Below, piece by piece: positions 1 to 12,846 of a DNA stretch of 64,000 nt. The position numbers and the translations under genes are program-made. Numbering within the stretch: the first letter of the stretch is position 1; every line of letters begins with the position of its first letter. The notes under the pieces were generated by a model. That model was not told where the DNA came from. It did not search any database and saw only the letters and a program-made list of their open reading frames with translations. The stretch spans positions 157,620,731-157,684,730 of the forward strand of contig CM042693.1 of assembly GCA_023614405.1 (NCBI GenBank), given 5' to 3'. The stretch comes from Avena insularis. Lineage: Eukaryota; Streptophyta; Magnoliopsida; Poales; Poaceae.

Positions 1-1674
1 TTGGCCACTAGGTCATAGACCTGGTCTACTGCCTCGGGCGATCTATCCTGCTCTAGAAGGGTCTTGGCGACGGCGAGGTTGAGGAGAGGAGTGGGCATCA
101 CTTGCTTGCCTTCACTGTCAATATATGGCTTGGCATGTGCCGGCTTCGGGGGAGCCCATCATAGGTTTCGCCATACACCAGGATCGTTGATGATGCGAGC
201 CGGAGATTTCTTGGCCTTCTGCTGCTGCAGCAGAGTCTTGTACTTGGCCTCCATTGCTCTAGCTTTCTCTATGGATTTCTGTGTGTTGACCAGATCTCGA
301 TCTAGCTTAGCGCCTTGCTCCACGATGGCATGCGCTTCCTCCAGCAGCTGCTGGCGCTTCTCGTCAAGATGGGTCCTATTCCGGATATGAGCTACGGTCA
401 GTGGCTCGACGATGAGATTGCCGTACATCACTCTATCAGCTGGAGTAACTTGGGCAGAAGCAGACATAGATGCCGGAGGCGTCAAGCTTGCGGTGTTGTT
501 GTTGCTCGGGCCGGTGTCGAGTTCCTGCAGCTGTTGCACTGGATTAGGCCTAGGGGGCATGACCTTTGCGCGATCAATGTCGTCAACAACAGGTGGTCCC
601 TTCCCTTTGTCCAGAGATGTAGGCGGAGCTTATCTAGGTTGATCTTCATCCATCGCCGTCCCAATGGTGAAGAACACCTCTTGAGACGTGATGGCGTTGT
701 TGGCTTGCTCGTCGCGCGTGTATTCCTCCTCCATCTCCTACATGGCGGAGTCTAGTTCCTCTATACTGAAATCTATCTCCTGTGAATCTGCACTAAAGTC
801 GGCGTATAGCGCGTCAACCATAGAGTCAGAGGGTGTCAGGACTTCCTCGATGTCCGGGGGTGGAGGTGCAATGACGGCGACGATGACTGTAGGTGGTGGC
901 GCAACTGTGGCGATGACGGCCGGAGGCGGTGGCTGAATCGAAGGGGCTCCGTCAATGAGCGCAAGCGCTGTCTGAGCTGCTGCTTCGGCCTCCACGTAGT
1001 TGTTGACGGTGTTCACCATGCCTTCGAAGGTAAGGCATCCCAAAGCCTGCTGCCGCCTTAGAGAATGCCGGAGAAGCGTGTCGTGGTCCAGTCCTTCCAC
1101 AAAGTGATACATGGAATCATCATTGGGGTAGTGGGCTAGATCGGCTCGTATACGGAGCCACCTGGCGAGGTAATCGCGGAGGTTTTCACCTTCTCTCTGA
1201 ACGCAACACGCCACATCGAAGATGGTAACCACACCGATGAACTTGGATCTCTGCTGTCCAGACGCACGGACGAAGCCGACGGACTTGCAGTGATCTTCCA
1301 CCGTTATATCCTGCACAGGGGCGGTTTGGCTGGGCCTTGAATTTTTCCGATCTTTGCCGGCAAACTCCGAAGAGAGATCCGACATCGATCCTTCCACGAA
1401 TGTATCCTGCCCGTAGGCGGTCCGTGCGGGTCTTGATGCTCCTCTGACTCCCAGGGAACTAGTGCCGAAGAGGTGGATGTCTCTGATAGGAACGATCGAA
1501 CACCGCGTAGGGTTCGTCTTCGCTGGGATCCAGAACTCGTCGGGAGGGACGATCAGAACGTTGCCGGAGAAGAGAACGCGACCGATTGCTATGGTTTCGC
1601 TGATTCCCACGAAGATCTTGGTCCTCGCCCGCTGAAGAGCCTGAAGCGCCTCTTGCCCCACGGTGGGCGCCAAC
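1..1674 (-). pseudogene. Gag region of TAT-like Ty3/Gypsy element T0 (broken, runs off the window)
   Basis: On the minus strand one reading frame carries a Gag-like protein from the primer-site region toward position 1. Seen: a Retrotrans_gag-like stretch (GENLRDYLARWLRIRADL, then FVEGLDHDTLLRHSL) at about 1030-1190, a proline-rich linker, an acidic segment, then a predicted coiled coil rich in E, K and Q at about 190-360. The frame is interrupted by stops near 735, 634 and 157, so no full Gag can be made. Gag is the structural particle protein of LTR retrotransposons. Protease and polymerase would lie beyond the left edge. The TAT assignment rests on the primer site next to it and on LTR ends like those of element T1; it is inference. 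Long plus-strand ORFs here are shadows of this frame. Confidence 0.65.
1656..1674 (-). other. Primer binding site of element T0
   Basis: Read on the minus strand, the LTR end CACGACA is followed at once by GTTGGCGCCCACCGTGGGG. TGGCGCC after an LTR matches the 3' end of a tRNA and is the usual primer site of many grass Gypsy elements. It fixes the LTR edge at 1675 and the element's direction as minus. Confidence 0.7.
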
Positions 1675-1945
1675 TGTCGTGGTATTGCCGATGAGTACGC
1701 CATGGAGGGGTCCACACAGTGCGTGTTTAGAGACATGGGGGAAGGCGGACGGTTGACGGGTACGAGGTAACATAGCTTACCCAGGTTCAGATCCCATGAT
1801 GGTGGCGGAATCCTACTCCTGCTATAAATCACTATAAGGGTAATACACCGAGTTACAGAGATAGGTTCGCTGTGCGAGGTTGTCTGAGATTGTGTGAAGT
1901 TGTGCCCTAAAGGCTCCAATCAACTTATTTGAAACAACACAGCGA
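1675..1945 (-). repeat. LTR (U5 side) of element T0, partial
   Basis: Minus-strand LTR sequence directly upstream of the primer site. In plus coordinates it begins TGTCGTGG, the same terminal bases as the T1 LTR at 36260. It contains the stretch ending GGATCTGAACCTGGGTAA that I recognise from cereal Gypsy LTR ends. The outer border with the Athila-like sequence lies somewhere near 1920-1975 and I cannot place it exactly. Only a few hundred bases are present, so the LTR is truncated. Confidence 0.5.
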
Positions 1946-2781
1946 GAGCGGGGGTCCAAACTACTTTATTACTAAACAAAAACTAAGACGCTCCAAGAAC
2001 AATACAACTGTGCATGAAAGAATAAAAACAAAGTGTCTAGAAGGACCTGAGCTTTTTATTGATGAAGAAGGGGATGCCTTGGGTATCCCCAAGATTTGAC
2101 GCTTGTACCTCTTGAATATTTCTTGGGGTGACATGAGGTGGTATCCCCAAGCTTGAGCTTTTGTCCATTCTTCATCTCATTACATCATTCTATCTCTACA
2201 CCTGAAAATTTTCCTTCATACAAATCTTCACACAACTTCATTAGCAACATTAGTGTATTCAAAAGATAATAGACCTTTGGGTTTTGCTTTAGAATAGAAA
2301 AACTTTCACTAAAAACACAAGCTACTGTAGCAAATCCCTCAAAAATCTCAATTTCCCAAAAAGAACCCAAAAAGGAATCAATAAGAAGCAAATGCAAATA
2401 ATGGAAGAAATCTGTCAAAACAGACAAGCAGGTAGAAACCGATTGTTTCGAAGACCTTCTGTTGCTCAAATCAAAACATGTTGGATTAACAAAATCTGCT
2501 AACATACTGGGGTATTTATTCAGAAAATATCAGCTCAATCCGACTTATAGAGATTTTACACGAATTTTTACGGTGGAGCACAAAAATCTATTTTGGGACA
2601 GCAACTCCCCAAATCTTACTTCCCTCTCATTAGAGGTTATTCTTGGCACAAAAAGCAAATAAAAAGGATAAGAAGAGGTAATTACTGAAGTAATAACTTC
2701 CAAGACTCAAGAAAACTTTTGGGTTATCTCCCAATAAGTACTTTTCTATAATGACTTTAAGTTAGGCACAAGAAGCAAGAA
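1946..2781 (-). repeat. 3' noncoding region of Athila-like element
   Basis: AT-rich stretch with no coding capacity I can support. Read on the minus strand it contains phrases typical of the region between the coding part and the 3' LTR of cereal Athila elements: GTACTTATTGGGAGATAACC near 2730 and GCTTGGGGATACCACCTCAT near 2140, with a related GGGGATACCC further on. It follows the gag-protease ORF directly, so reverse transcriptase, RNase H and integrase are absent. That means either a deletion or a family that naturally lacks them. Confidence 0.55.
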
Positions 2782-3873
2782 TCAAGTATTTTCAAATGAA
2801 GAAGCATTAACATCAACCCTTGCTTTCAAAGGAGGATGAAAAATAAACTTCTCTCTCCTCATAGGGAAGTGTTCAATACCTTTCTTGAATGGAAATTGAT
2901 ATTTAATGGTGCCTTCTTTCATATCAATAATGGCACCAACAGTTCTAAGAAAAGGTCTTCCCAAGGTAATAGGACAAGAAGCATTGTATTCAACATCCAA
3001 AACATATAAATCAACAGGGACATAAGCATTGTTAACCATAATAAGAACATCATTAACACTCCCCATGAATTTCTTTTTAGCATTATCATTAAGTGGGACA
3101 TCCAAATAACAATCTTCCAAAGGTGGCAAGTCAAGCATTTCATAAATCTTTCTAGGCATGATAGAGACACTAGAAGAAAGGTCACATGACGCTTTAAGAT
3201 CAAAGTCATTCACTTGAATATTAATAATGGGTTCCCAACTATCTTCTACTTTCCTAGGAATAGAGGTTTTGTGTTTCAACTTATCTTCCTTAATTTTAAT
3301 AAGAGCACCTCTAATGTGTTTGGTGAAAGCCACATTCATATCACTAGCATCAGGACTTCTAGCATGCTTCTGTAGGAACATAATCACTTCATAAATATTG
3401 CAACCATCAAGATCAAAATCAAACTTAGCGTCACTAATAGTAGGCTCATTGGGTTTAGGCATTGTGGTACGATAAATAGGGACTTCTTGTGGTTTAGTGG
3501 TATCCATATTGGTGGTGGTGATACTGCACACACTATTGTTTCTAGCAATTTTAGCTTCCCCTTCCCACTTAGCATGAAGTTGGGCTAATAGTCTAACATT
3601 TTCATCAATAGTAACTTGTATGGCATGAGTAGAAGCAAAGGTATGTTCCAAGGTTTCAGGTTTAGCAACCATTTTATTAATCAAAGAGGACTGTGCTTTA
3701 GACAAAGAGGAAATATTTTTCTCAACATTCAAAAGCTTTTCCTCTACAGTCTTGTTGAAAGCGGTATGTTTACTAATAAAGTCTTTGATCATGACTTCAA
3801 GTTTAGAGGGAGAACTTCTAGTATTGTTGTAGGTCACAAGGTCTAAACATGGTATCACAAGTAGGAGATACAA
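2782..3873 (-). CDS. Athila-like gag-protease polyprotein, C-terminal part
   Basis: Open frame of 363 codons. About residues 25-60 form a helical, K- and E-rich stretch typical of the C-terminal half of Athila Gag. The aspartic protease region follows at roughly 230-330: CDLSSSVSIMPRKIYEMLDL, then LDVEYNASCPITLGRPFL and RTVGAIIDMKEGTIKYQFPF. The active-site triad is CDLSS instead of the usual CDLGAS, so catalysis is doubtful. The frame ends after NASSFENT, where several cereal non-autonomous Athila copies also end as far as I recall. The annotated first Met lies inside sequence continuous with the LTR, so the true start and Gag N-terminus are missing. Function if intact: particle protein plus processing protease. 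Confidence 0.75.
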   Translation of the reverse strand: MYLLLVIPCLDLVTYNNTRSSPSKLEVMIKDFISKHTAFNKTVEEKLLNVEKNISSLSKAQSSLINKMVAKPETLEHTFASTHAIQVTIDENVRLLAQLHAKWEGEAKIARNNSVCSITTTNMDTTKPQEVPIYRTTMPKPNEPTISDAKFDFDLDGCNIYEVIMFLQKHARSPDASDMNVAFTKHIRGALIKIKEDKLKHKTSIPRKVEDSWEPIINIQVNDFDLKASCDLSSSVSIMPRKIYEMLDLPPLEDCYLDVPLNDNAKKKFMGSVNDVLIMVNNAYVPVDLYVLDVEYNASCPITLGRPFLRTVGAIIDMKEGTIKYQFPFKKGIEHFPMRREKFIFHPPLKARVDVNASSFENT

Positions 3874-4465
3874 CCATATAGCTACTACATGGACCCATCG
3901 TCCAAGGTGGAACTACTCACACTTCATACCGGAGGCTGGCATGATGAATAAGAAGGCCTCCGGGATGATATCCCCTCCGGCAAGGTGCCGGGAAGAGCTT
4001 CAGATCCCCCCGATCTAGGGACAATGGTGGCGGTGGCTACAGACGGTTTCGTGGAAGATTGAGTGGGTTGCTTAGGGTTTCTGCATCGGGGGGTCTTTAT
4101 AGGCGAAGAGGCGAGGCAGGAGGACAGCCAGGGCGGCCGCACCCCCTAGGCACGGGCCCAACCAGGCCGCGCGGCCAGGGGGTGTGTCCCCCTGGTGGCT
4201 CTCCTCCGTCTCGTACTCTGGCTTCGTGTTCCCCACGGTAAAATATTGACTTTGGCTTTTGTACCGTCCAATTTCGAGAATATTGATTTTCTCCCTTTTT
4301 GGAACCAAAAACAGAAGAAAACAGGCAATGGCACTATGGCATCTTGTTAATAGGTTAGTACCAGAAAACATATAAAAACACCTCAAAGTGTAGACAAAGC
4401 AAAGCAAAGTAGATACTAAACAAGCATGGAACATCAAAAATTATAGATACTTATTCGACGTATCA
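3874..4465 (-). repeat. Athila-like LTR, truncated on its U5 side
   Basis: Read on the minus strand from 4465 it starts TGATACGTCGAATAAGTATC and continues CTATAATTTTTGATGTTCC, the hallmark start of Athila-type LTRs in cereals. A TATA box and a GC-rich leader follow. Near 3870 the LTR passes directly into gag coding sequence with no U5 end and no primer site, so the U5, primer site and Gag N-terminus were deleted. Typical family LTRs are longer, by recollection more than 1 kb. Confidence 0.75.
4095..4102 (-). promoter_or_regulatory. TATA box of the Athila-like LTR
   Basis: Minus strand GCCTATAAAGACCCCCC lies inside a GC-rich block about 365 bases from the LTR start, where an LTR core promoter is expected. 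Transcription would run toward lower coordinates into the gag-protease ORF. Confidence 0.55.
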
Positions 4466-7400
4466 TCAGCATCCAAGGAAATGAGGACCAACTACAAGCA
4501 TGGATCCCTTATACCAAATCTAATCTCCAACATCATCCACGTGATGATGAGTTTGAAACCTAGCATCCTCTCAAAATCATATCCTCTTGTATCATAGTCA
4601 ACAACCTTAAATCTGCCAAGATGGCTAAGTCTGGAAAAGCTATCAATATCACATCTTTGAGTCCTTGCCTTTCTCAACGCTTGTGAATTTTTGGAAATGC
4701 ACTTGAACCATATTGTAGACCATATTAATTACTATCAAATACCACTATTTCCCATGACAAAGTCATCCATTGAACAACTTGTTCTTGATGGTTTTCTAGG
4801 CAAGATAATAATCTTTCTGCAAATCTAGTCAACATGTCTACTTTGACAGATGCTCACATCCCCAAGGTATATTATTTTGATCAAATATATTCATGGTTTT
4901 GATATATTAACCATGGTCTATCAAACCACACTTCACTTGTTTCCATTGGAGCTATGTGCTTCTTAAATCCACATGGTTTATAAGGCTTCATGATAAATCT
5001 ACTATGGTAGCCTTATTTTTCAACAAAGTTTGCTATCACTTCTAGACCACCTAAAATATAATAAAGTCCAACTTTTTGTACATTGATCATATACATATCT
5101 TGGTCAATCCATACATATACCCATTGCCTCAAGGTGAGCTCTGAGCTCCTTAATCCAACAAGGTTTAGATGGTATAAAAATATTCCAGTCCTAGGTCCCT
5201 CCAACTCTGGTTTCTTCCAAAAATCAAGTTTGATTTTCAAAGACAATGTTGAAAATGATGGATACAATATGTTTAAATCATCTACCTTAATTATAAAAAA
5301 TTATCAAATGTTTTTGATAATTGTTTTGGCCCTAAAACTATTTATTCCTTTTCTTTTACAAAATCCTCAAAACTCCCTCTATTGAAGAAACTTTGTTTTC
5401 CTCCAAAACCCTTCTTCAAATCAAAGCACATTTGAGGCCTATATATTTATACATATCTTCCCACTCAAAAATAAATATTTTTGAAAATCTTTATCATTTC
5501 TTTTTTCCCTTTTTATTAAATGGCAGAAATGAGAAATAAGTGTTTAAAACTACTTTATCTTCCCAATAAATCTTGGGAAAATATCCAAAGTATGTATTCA
5601 TATTTGGGATCATCCCACATCAAAATATCATCTTGGTAAATTCAAAAATATCAAATCAAATCCTAAAAACCATTTCTTCACTATTTGATTACTTCATATA
5701 AAGAGGACCAAAACATATCAAATAAATCCCAAATAATTCATGGAGGTGTACCTTGACCCTACCCATCTATCTATATTAATTCCCTACCTTGCCAAGGTAA
5801 AAAATCAATATTTGCTTCATAATCATAAAATATGGAAAAATTGGTATATCTAGCAAATCTTGACCAAACACCATATCAAACCCCCATCAACCACCAACAT
5901 GGATTAGCACAGCATCCACCCATCTCCCCTGGTCGTGCTACACTGTAGCATAGTACTGTATCCACCCTTTCTCTTTGTCATTTTGTAGTTGTATGCAAGG
6001 GATACATAGGTAATGTATTGTCTTGCCTCTTAATTTCCTTGGCAGCACCACCCTACTCCCTCTCTGCCTCTACACGACCAGAGCTCCATCACACCCCTCT
6101 ACTCCACCTGGCAGCAGCCCAAATGAGCCCCACTCCCTCTCCCTCCATTTCGTTATTTTTAGCCGAATACATGAGAGAGCATCCAAACTTGCTTGCCATC
6201 ACTTCCTCTACCCATCTCTGATCCCTGCAACCCTCACATGACCTCTCCACCGCCCTTAGCCACCAATGGGAGAGCCCTAGACCATCCCTAGCCTCTCCAT
6301 GGTCCTACCTCACCATGAACTGACCCATATCGGTTTAAATGGACAGAGACAACCCAACACTTCCCATCTGGCTCATTTGCCCCCTCACACCCCTAGATAC
6401 ATTTTCCTTCCCCACCCTACTTTATCCAGGAGAAGAGAAAGAAGCCATTTCGGCCATTTTTGAGCTCAAGTTGTATCCCCCTCTCTCATGCTCCCTCCCA
6501 TGCATCAAGATTACCAAGACCGCAAGGTGTTTCTGAATTTCACCATCCCCTCCTCTATTCCCAAGACCACCCATGTCAGTGCCGCCGCTATGCTCCGAGG
6601 AACTCCACTTGTACGTCCTCGTGCAAGCACCCTTCCAAAGAAGAAACTACATGTGCCACCCCTTGCTGTAGCCGTCTCGAAGCGCCGCTTCGACCTAGAC
6701 CCCCGTTGTCTCCTTCCTGCCGTCGGTAAGCCCTCCCTCGGTCGGTTCCCATCTCTGCTAGAGTTTCTTCTCGTCGGGCGCATCCAGAGGAAGGAGAAGA
6801 AGCGCCACCATCGACCCTTCTCAGATTGAACAGCCGCCCTCACTCCTTACCGCGTTGGCGCCATGCCTCCCGATAGATGGGCCCCACCCCGGTGCCTCTT
6901 GCTCGCTTACCACGGGCGTGGGTGCTGCAATGGGCCGGCTTGGCCTCGCGGGCCCGTCTCTCCCTCAGATCTGGCCTGGCCAGTGTTTACCTTTTTTTTC
7001 CTTTTTCATATACAAATCTAGATCTATTTCCTTCCTTCCAGTTTAAATCTTAAACAAAACATAAACCTGGCCTAGATGTCCAGATCTAAAGTTTTAGGTT
7101 CCCTAAGGTTTTATTAATCATTCATAGCAAGTGCTGCATCAAAATAGTCTCTAGTTATTTTAAAATAAAAGTAATACCAGAAGGTGTCCTTTCCACTATT
7201 TATTTCTTTCTGGGAGTTTGGTAAAACCAAATGGGGTAATTCCAACTCTCTATAATATATATGAAGTAGGCCTACCTTGTCACCTTAACCTCATCCCAAA
7301 AAGCTTCCTATTTTACATGTACCAAAAATAACAAAAACAACTATTCCCTGGCTTTAGAAAATTCCCTAGGCCAATTTCTAAAATACTTTGAGTTGATTCC

Positions 7401-9826
7401 AACTCTCAGTGCTTGGGTACTACAATACATACCAAATCTTAAGAGAGAAGATTTTATTAAGCCTTTTTACAATTTATAGTGATTTAAACTCTTATGTCCA
7501 GTATGTCTTCACTAGATAAATCATAATAATAGTTTTGTTAATCAAAAAATTGTGATTCGAATTTCAATAGAAAGGTATTTACAATATCTAACATGTGTCT
7601 TTGGAATTATATCCAAAGCCCATGTAGATTAAATATGGTTAAAAAGACATTTTCCTTCTAGAACTAACTTTGGGATTTTCCTAAGGGCGTTCTGTTAATT
7701 ATTTTGAAGTGATTCCACTTCCCCTTCATCCAGTCCATCAAAATTTATTTAACCCTAATAGTAAATAATTTTTGGAAGCACGGATCATTTCTAGTGAATT
7801 ATTTCCTAAAACTAGAACTTCTATCACTAGGAAATTCATAGTAAATCAAAGAAAATTGATAAATTAGTGAAACCACTTTTGTTGGTTTTCTATTGTCAAC
7901 ACCTATCGGATGATATCATTTTTGTATATTGATATCATACAGAACCAAATCTTGGCCTTAAACTCCTTAATTAAGTGTTATATGCCATAAAAATCATAAA
8001 GAAAACTCCACAATTGCAAATAAAATAATTCCAATTGCTATGAACTCAATATATCAAAACCTACAAAAGTGAGTGATATGTTGTATGTTTGATTGTTGTA
8101 TTGTACTGGTGTTTGTATGCCTTGTGTTGATCGTGGCTTTTGTTGTTTGCATGCGCGATTCTCGATGACGATAGTGGCGATTGCATCGAAGACAAGAAGA
8201 TGGGAATTATATTATTTATTATGGTTTCTAAGAAGTCCAGGGACATATTGCCATACTGCTAGTCACAGGAAAGCCACCTTATTGCTCATAAGCTTTGTCC
8301 TACTATTTTTACTAATGCATGTTTTACCTACTATTTATGAAAACTGCATTTGTTTTGTTATACAATGATCTATACCTGGAAGTGGCTTGGCTCCTCCAAA
8401 CCATTACATATTTGTACTACTAAGTACAACCCCCTTGATTACACCTACCTTTCCCTAGTATAATAGATGGTTTATAACACCATACCCCCTTTGGAGACCC
8501 CATTTTAGCCAAAGTAAATGTATAGGATGGGATGACCCAAGAAAATGTTTACAAAAATGTTTTATGGTAAAACCTCGGTGAGGTTTGACCTCCCAAGAGA
8601 GGTTTGAGAAATAAAAAGGTTTTTTTTACAAAGTATGATGGAGGAAACATGTTTACGAAAACGCACCCAGTTCTTTGTAGTTTGCTAGAACAATTAACCC
8701 GTGCAACCATATTACTTCTATATGTGAAGGGGTTGGGCTGGAAGTTTGTTGACTCTAGTATAGGGGCCTCACAACTACTACAGGGGATTTCAATCCCTGG
8801 ACGGTGGGCCTTCCCGGGGTCCCTATAAAGTACTTCATCACCTAGGAGAAGGAACGAAGGGTCTGCGGGCCTCCACGCTTTACTATGAGCCTATCATTGA
8901 AAGCGTACAAAGGCGCTCTGGTTGTCCATGGTACCCGACATCCAGGTGTTGAGGGGAACGACTCCTAGGCCAGGAGCTCGTACTAGAGTGGGCATACCGA
9001 AGGTCTCAACCGGTTACTTGGCCCACGATCGGTGTGGATCAGGGCATGGTACTCGAATGGTGTGGGTAAAGTGTATAACCTCTGCAGAGTGTAAATCTAT
9101 TCGAATAGTAGAGTTCTTGGTCATGGACGGTTGGGAAGGTTCTTGTAGAACGGTGCTGGTTTTGTTTTCAAAAAGGATTTTCGAAAATAAAGTGTTTGAA
9201 AACCCTGGTGGTCTGAGGGACACCAGGAAAGGTGAGGTGATCTGAAGGATCATGGAAGATGGAAGGTTCGGTCCGTTGAGGACCATGAGATGAAATAGGA
9301 TGACCCAATCCTAGTGTTTTATAAAACTTTTCAAAAAGTCTTTCCAAAGGTTTTATAAAAGTTTTCAACAAAACCTTGTAGAAGCTATATCTATAGGAAA
9401 ACTATTTTAGAAAACAACCTCTCATAGAGCCCTCCTATTATCACAGTCATAATGCATATCCTTTTATTATTATTGATATATTAAATTGGTTTGTGAGTAC
9501 ATTCAAAGTACTCACTAACATTGTCCCTAGTTATTAACTTGGTCAGATTTGAGAAGTAAAGAAGAAGAAGGTGACGTTCACGACTATGCGAGCTAGAATG
9601 TTCTCCCAGTCAGCTACTTGTATGTTAAGACATGGCTCGGGCTCTATGCTTGATGAAGTTCCGCTGATATTGATTGAGGTAGCCTTAAGGGTAACTAAGC
9701 TATGTATCCGCTTAAGTAATGGATGTTTATTTTGATACTTGTAGATTATGTGCCACGACATACTGATCATGGGATCATGGTGTATGCATAACAAGGATTT
9801 TCGGAGGACAAATCTAGGTTCCCACA
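4466..9826 (+). repeat. Degenerate long LTR (LTR-C) of a Tekay-like element, left end not resolved
   Basis: No coding region I can support. The layout copies that of the other long LTRs here: AT-rich start, GC-rich promoter and leader block (about 5900-7000), the phrase GAGTTGATTCCAACTCTCA near 7391, an AT-rich middle, a dyad cluster at 9080-9108, and GAGTACATTCAAAGTACTCA near 9497. It ends ...GGTTCCCACA at 9826 and no primer site follows, so it is a solo or 3' LTR. I could not find a matching start or a target duplication. Part of 4466-5400 may be another repeat. Short ORFs at 6018-6843 and 8922-9286 look accidental. Confidence 0.5.
9080..9108 (+). promoter_or_regulatory. Dyad cluster in LTR-C
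   Basis: Perfect palindrome CTCTGCAGAG (9080-9089), 7-base spacer, perfect palindrome CTATTCGAATAG (9097-9108), about 745 bases before the LTR end. The same arrangement recurs in the other long LTRs of the window; the third dyad seen elsewhere is not recognisable here. Role unknown; a site for dimeric DNA-binding proteins or an RNA hairpin in the leader are possibilities. Confidence 0.6.
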
Positions 9827-12800
9827 AATGGAAAATTTTATTTTAGCCTAATGGTGGAAAGACGACGAAATGGCAAAACCGAGTAGAATGCAGTAGTGGC
9901 AATATTAGAGTTTTGACCGGTCAAATGGAAAAACTGAGTTTTGGGTTGGTCATAGTGGTACAAAATGATAAAAACCCTTTACTACCAGCGTAAAGTTGAA
10001 TCCAATGGATTTGGAGGGGGAAGATGCTGGTCTCTAAAACGCAGATTGTTGCAGCCAGATATTATTTTCACTTGGCTGTAATTAACAGTGGCTTTGGCCT
10101 AAAAACCTCTCTTCCAAATAGGGCCCAACGGTGCAATTACCTCTTAGATTTTGAACCATTTCGGTAAAAGAAGAGCGAAACACACTCCAATAGTTTGAAG
10201 CAGGGACAACCAATCACGATTAAAACACTGGACAAAAATTAGCATCACCACATCAATAACCTCTTGTCTAAGTGTAACCACACGCAGGCACATGTTACAT
10301 GGTATGGCTATTTCTCACTTGACAGATTGTATAAGTAGAAGCTAATTTACATTGAAAATAATACATCCGCGAATCCACCAAGCGTATCCTTAAAACTATA
10401 CAGGAAGGTCATTCTAATTTTACTTGGACTTCAATTGGTGCACAACTCAATGGGTATGGGTGGCCTTCTCAAGGATTCGCTCCAAGCAAGCGTTGTGGCG
10501 ATCAGCAGGGCTTATCCATGACAGGTGTCCGTTGCATCCCAGCACTCACGCCCCCGAGTGGTTGTTTGAGGGCAAGCATTTCTGTCTTCTTTTCCTGTCT
10601 ACTAGGTTCCCTCTAATTCAAGTGCAAAACATGGTACTCTTTTACGAACTACATAGAGCTACATCCGAAAGCAACCAAGAAGGCTTGTCATTTATTATAC
10701 CTGAGCTCGTGTCCAAATATCCTTCTGTTCAGTAATTATCGGGTGAACATTTTTCAACATATCTTCATCAGGATTAATAACACTAGACGAATAAGCGTGC
10801 TTTGCCGCGCCACCTACATGGTGTTGTTGCACTGGGTGGCAGTGGAGGTACACTCTTAGCAGCTTTGATCTTGGTTGCAGCCGGTTTTAACTTGCCGTTT
10901 ATTTCATATGAAAACACAACGGATCATAGTGGCATGGGATAATTCTGCCTTTTTAGGACAACAAATAGGAATCAGGAGCTATATTATCATATGCAATTTA
11001 CTTTAACCCAAGAAACATAAATGTGATGTAGAGATATAATTATCACGCTATTCAGCGCACACTGATAAGAAAGTTTAAATTAGAAAAATAGTTAAAATGG
11101 AGAATACACACAAGAAGCATCCAAAAAGAGCTCAATCTTTTTATGTCCGGTAAGTATCTGAGGAGGATCGATTTTTATGCTTCCACTCAAAATAAACTAA
11201 TTAAGAGTGGTAACTAAAAAGTTATGTGTCCTTTCTCTCTGTTGGTGCTCTATTTTTCATTCGTCACTACACTATAATTATTCGCTAGACCTTGCTAGCT
11301 TCATGATATTGCATCATCATCGTCATAATCAATTTTCTTTGGCATAAAGGTTCATGGCTCAAATGGTTGTGAACCTATATCCTGCCATAAAAAACAGTAA
11401 GTTGGGATGGACTGCATAAAGACATCAGGCCATGAATAAATATTGAGTAAAAATGACATTATAACAAATGACCATATTGCAGATAAGTTTTGGAGGCAAT
11501 ACAATGTAATCCATAGCATGGAGATCCAGAGGACCAGCTCCAACTTCATCCCTAATTAATTTCAGGTATCATACGTATGATCAACACCCAAATCCAAATC
11601 CTAAACAGTTGGTGTGTAGGGCTCTGAGACTAATGCATGCAAAGACTGTCTGTTAAAATGCAAGCGTCTCAACAAGTATAGCTTCCATTTATCTTAAATT
11701 TAAGGTTGTCCATAGCCCTACCAAATAACAAAATGTAAGCTGTATAGCCATACATGTTGATGGCATAAGAATATTGATAAGATAGCTGCAACTATTCAAG
11801 TCCTTGCGGAATGCAATTCTTTAAGCAAACTGTGTTTGTTTGAAAAAGAAGATTTCAGTATAGAATCACGGTATAACAAAGTATGAACACAAGAGACGTC
11901 AATAAAAAGCTTATTTTTATCCCTGGGAAGGATCTTAAGAGGACAAACTTTTTATACTACCACTCAAACTGAACTAAGAGAATGACAACTAAAAACTTAT
12001 GTAGCATGGAAATTGAATTCACTACTGAACTAAGACACAATAGTTACTTATTTACCAATTGCTAGTGAACCAAGGATGTATATCCAACCCCCCATTAAAG
12101 AATCATGGTGAGAATACCAGAAAATAAAGTTCAAGATCGACAAAATTAGCTTGCATCTGTTAGGGAGCAACACTGCACTCTGATTTGGCCATCTCTGCTT
12201 GTTCCTTTCTTTACCGTCTCTTCCTGACTCGCAAGAGAATCAACATCCCAGTTATGTAGGAGTTTGTGGCAGTGGCCTCCTGCACAACACAAGCAAATAT
12301 GAATATATATACTTACCTTTGATTCAGATACATCTGAATCTAGATAAATCTAAGAACATTAATTTGAACTGGAGAGAGTATAAAAAACATGTATAAGCAG
12401 TAACAGGAAATCTCATGAGTCTAGTGTATAGAGGGAGGATTCAATCCATTTCCCAATGCCATAAAACATCATTGAGAACACACGACTCTGCATAGTGATT
12501 CATTCTAGATACTACACCGATATATCATACCTTAAGATGACATTACACACCTCGCCCATCAGCAGCTAAGAAACAGATCTACCAAAAGAGGCAATAAATG
12601 TAGCAAACTGAAACAATAGCAGCTCAGAGTACCAACTCAGATCTCAAGAGCACAACACTTATTTCAACAACATCCATCAACATCACACCGATCGCTGATA
12701 GAAACGAAAAGTCATGGACTAACAAGTTGGCATGGCGACAGACACCGACGACCTCCACCAGATCTTGCAAAGAAAATAATTGCTTACCGTTAAAAAAATA

Positions 12801-12846
12801 AAGCACGAGCCGTTCCTTGACTTGCCTGCCGGAGTAGCAGATCGAT
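9827..12846. other. Left host island, no gene supported
   Basis: Low-repeat sequence between LTR-C and the DUF538 relic. I see no long or recognisable frame. Two stretches, 11100-11230 and 11880-12010, resemble each other (both hold CACAAGA..., a pyrimidine run, CACTCAAA and GTAACTAAAAA-like phrases), suggesting an old local duplication. Short splice-like segments occur on the minus strand near 11365-11560 and 12170-12290, but nothing in them matches a family I know. 12550-12846 is probably the 3' untranslated side of the DUF538 relic. Confidence 0.4.

Noticed and set aside
738..1919. Full 393-codon frame as one protein
   Set aside because: Its first part reads through the LTR and primer site; only the part after about 1600 is plausible Gag.
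6018..6843. Several overlapping frames of 65-113 codons on both strands
   Set aside because: GC-rich leader block of LTR-C, no protein-like features.
9480..9530. GAGTACATTCAAAGTACTCA as a host regulatory palindrome
   Set aside because: It sits in LTR-C and resembles a phrase common in related LTRs, so it is explained by the repeat.
11352..11560. Possible last exons of a minus-strand gene (GAGPLDLHAMDYIVLPPKLI, then DIGSQPFEP) with AG acceptors
   Set aside because: Very short, no family recognised, and no convincing upstream exons.
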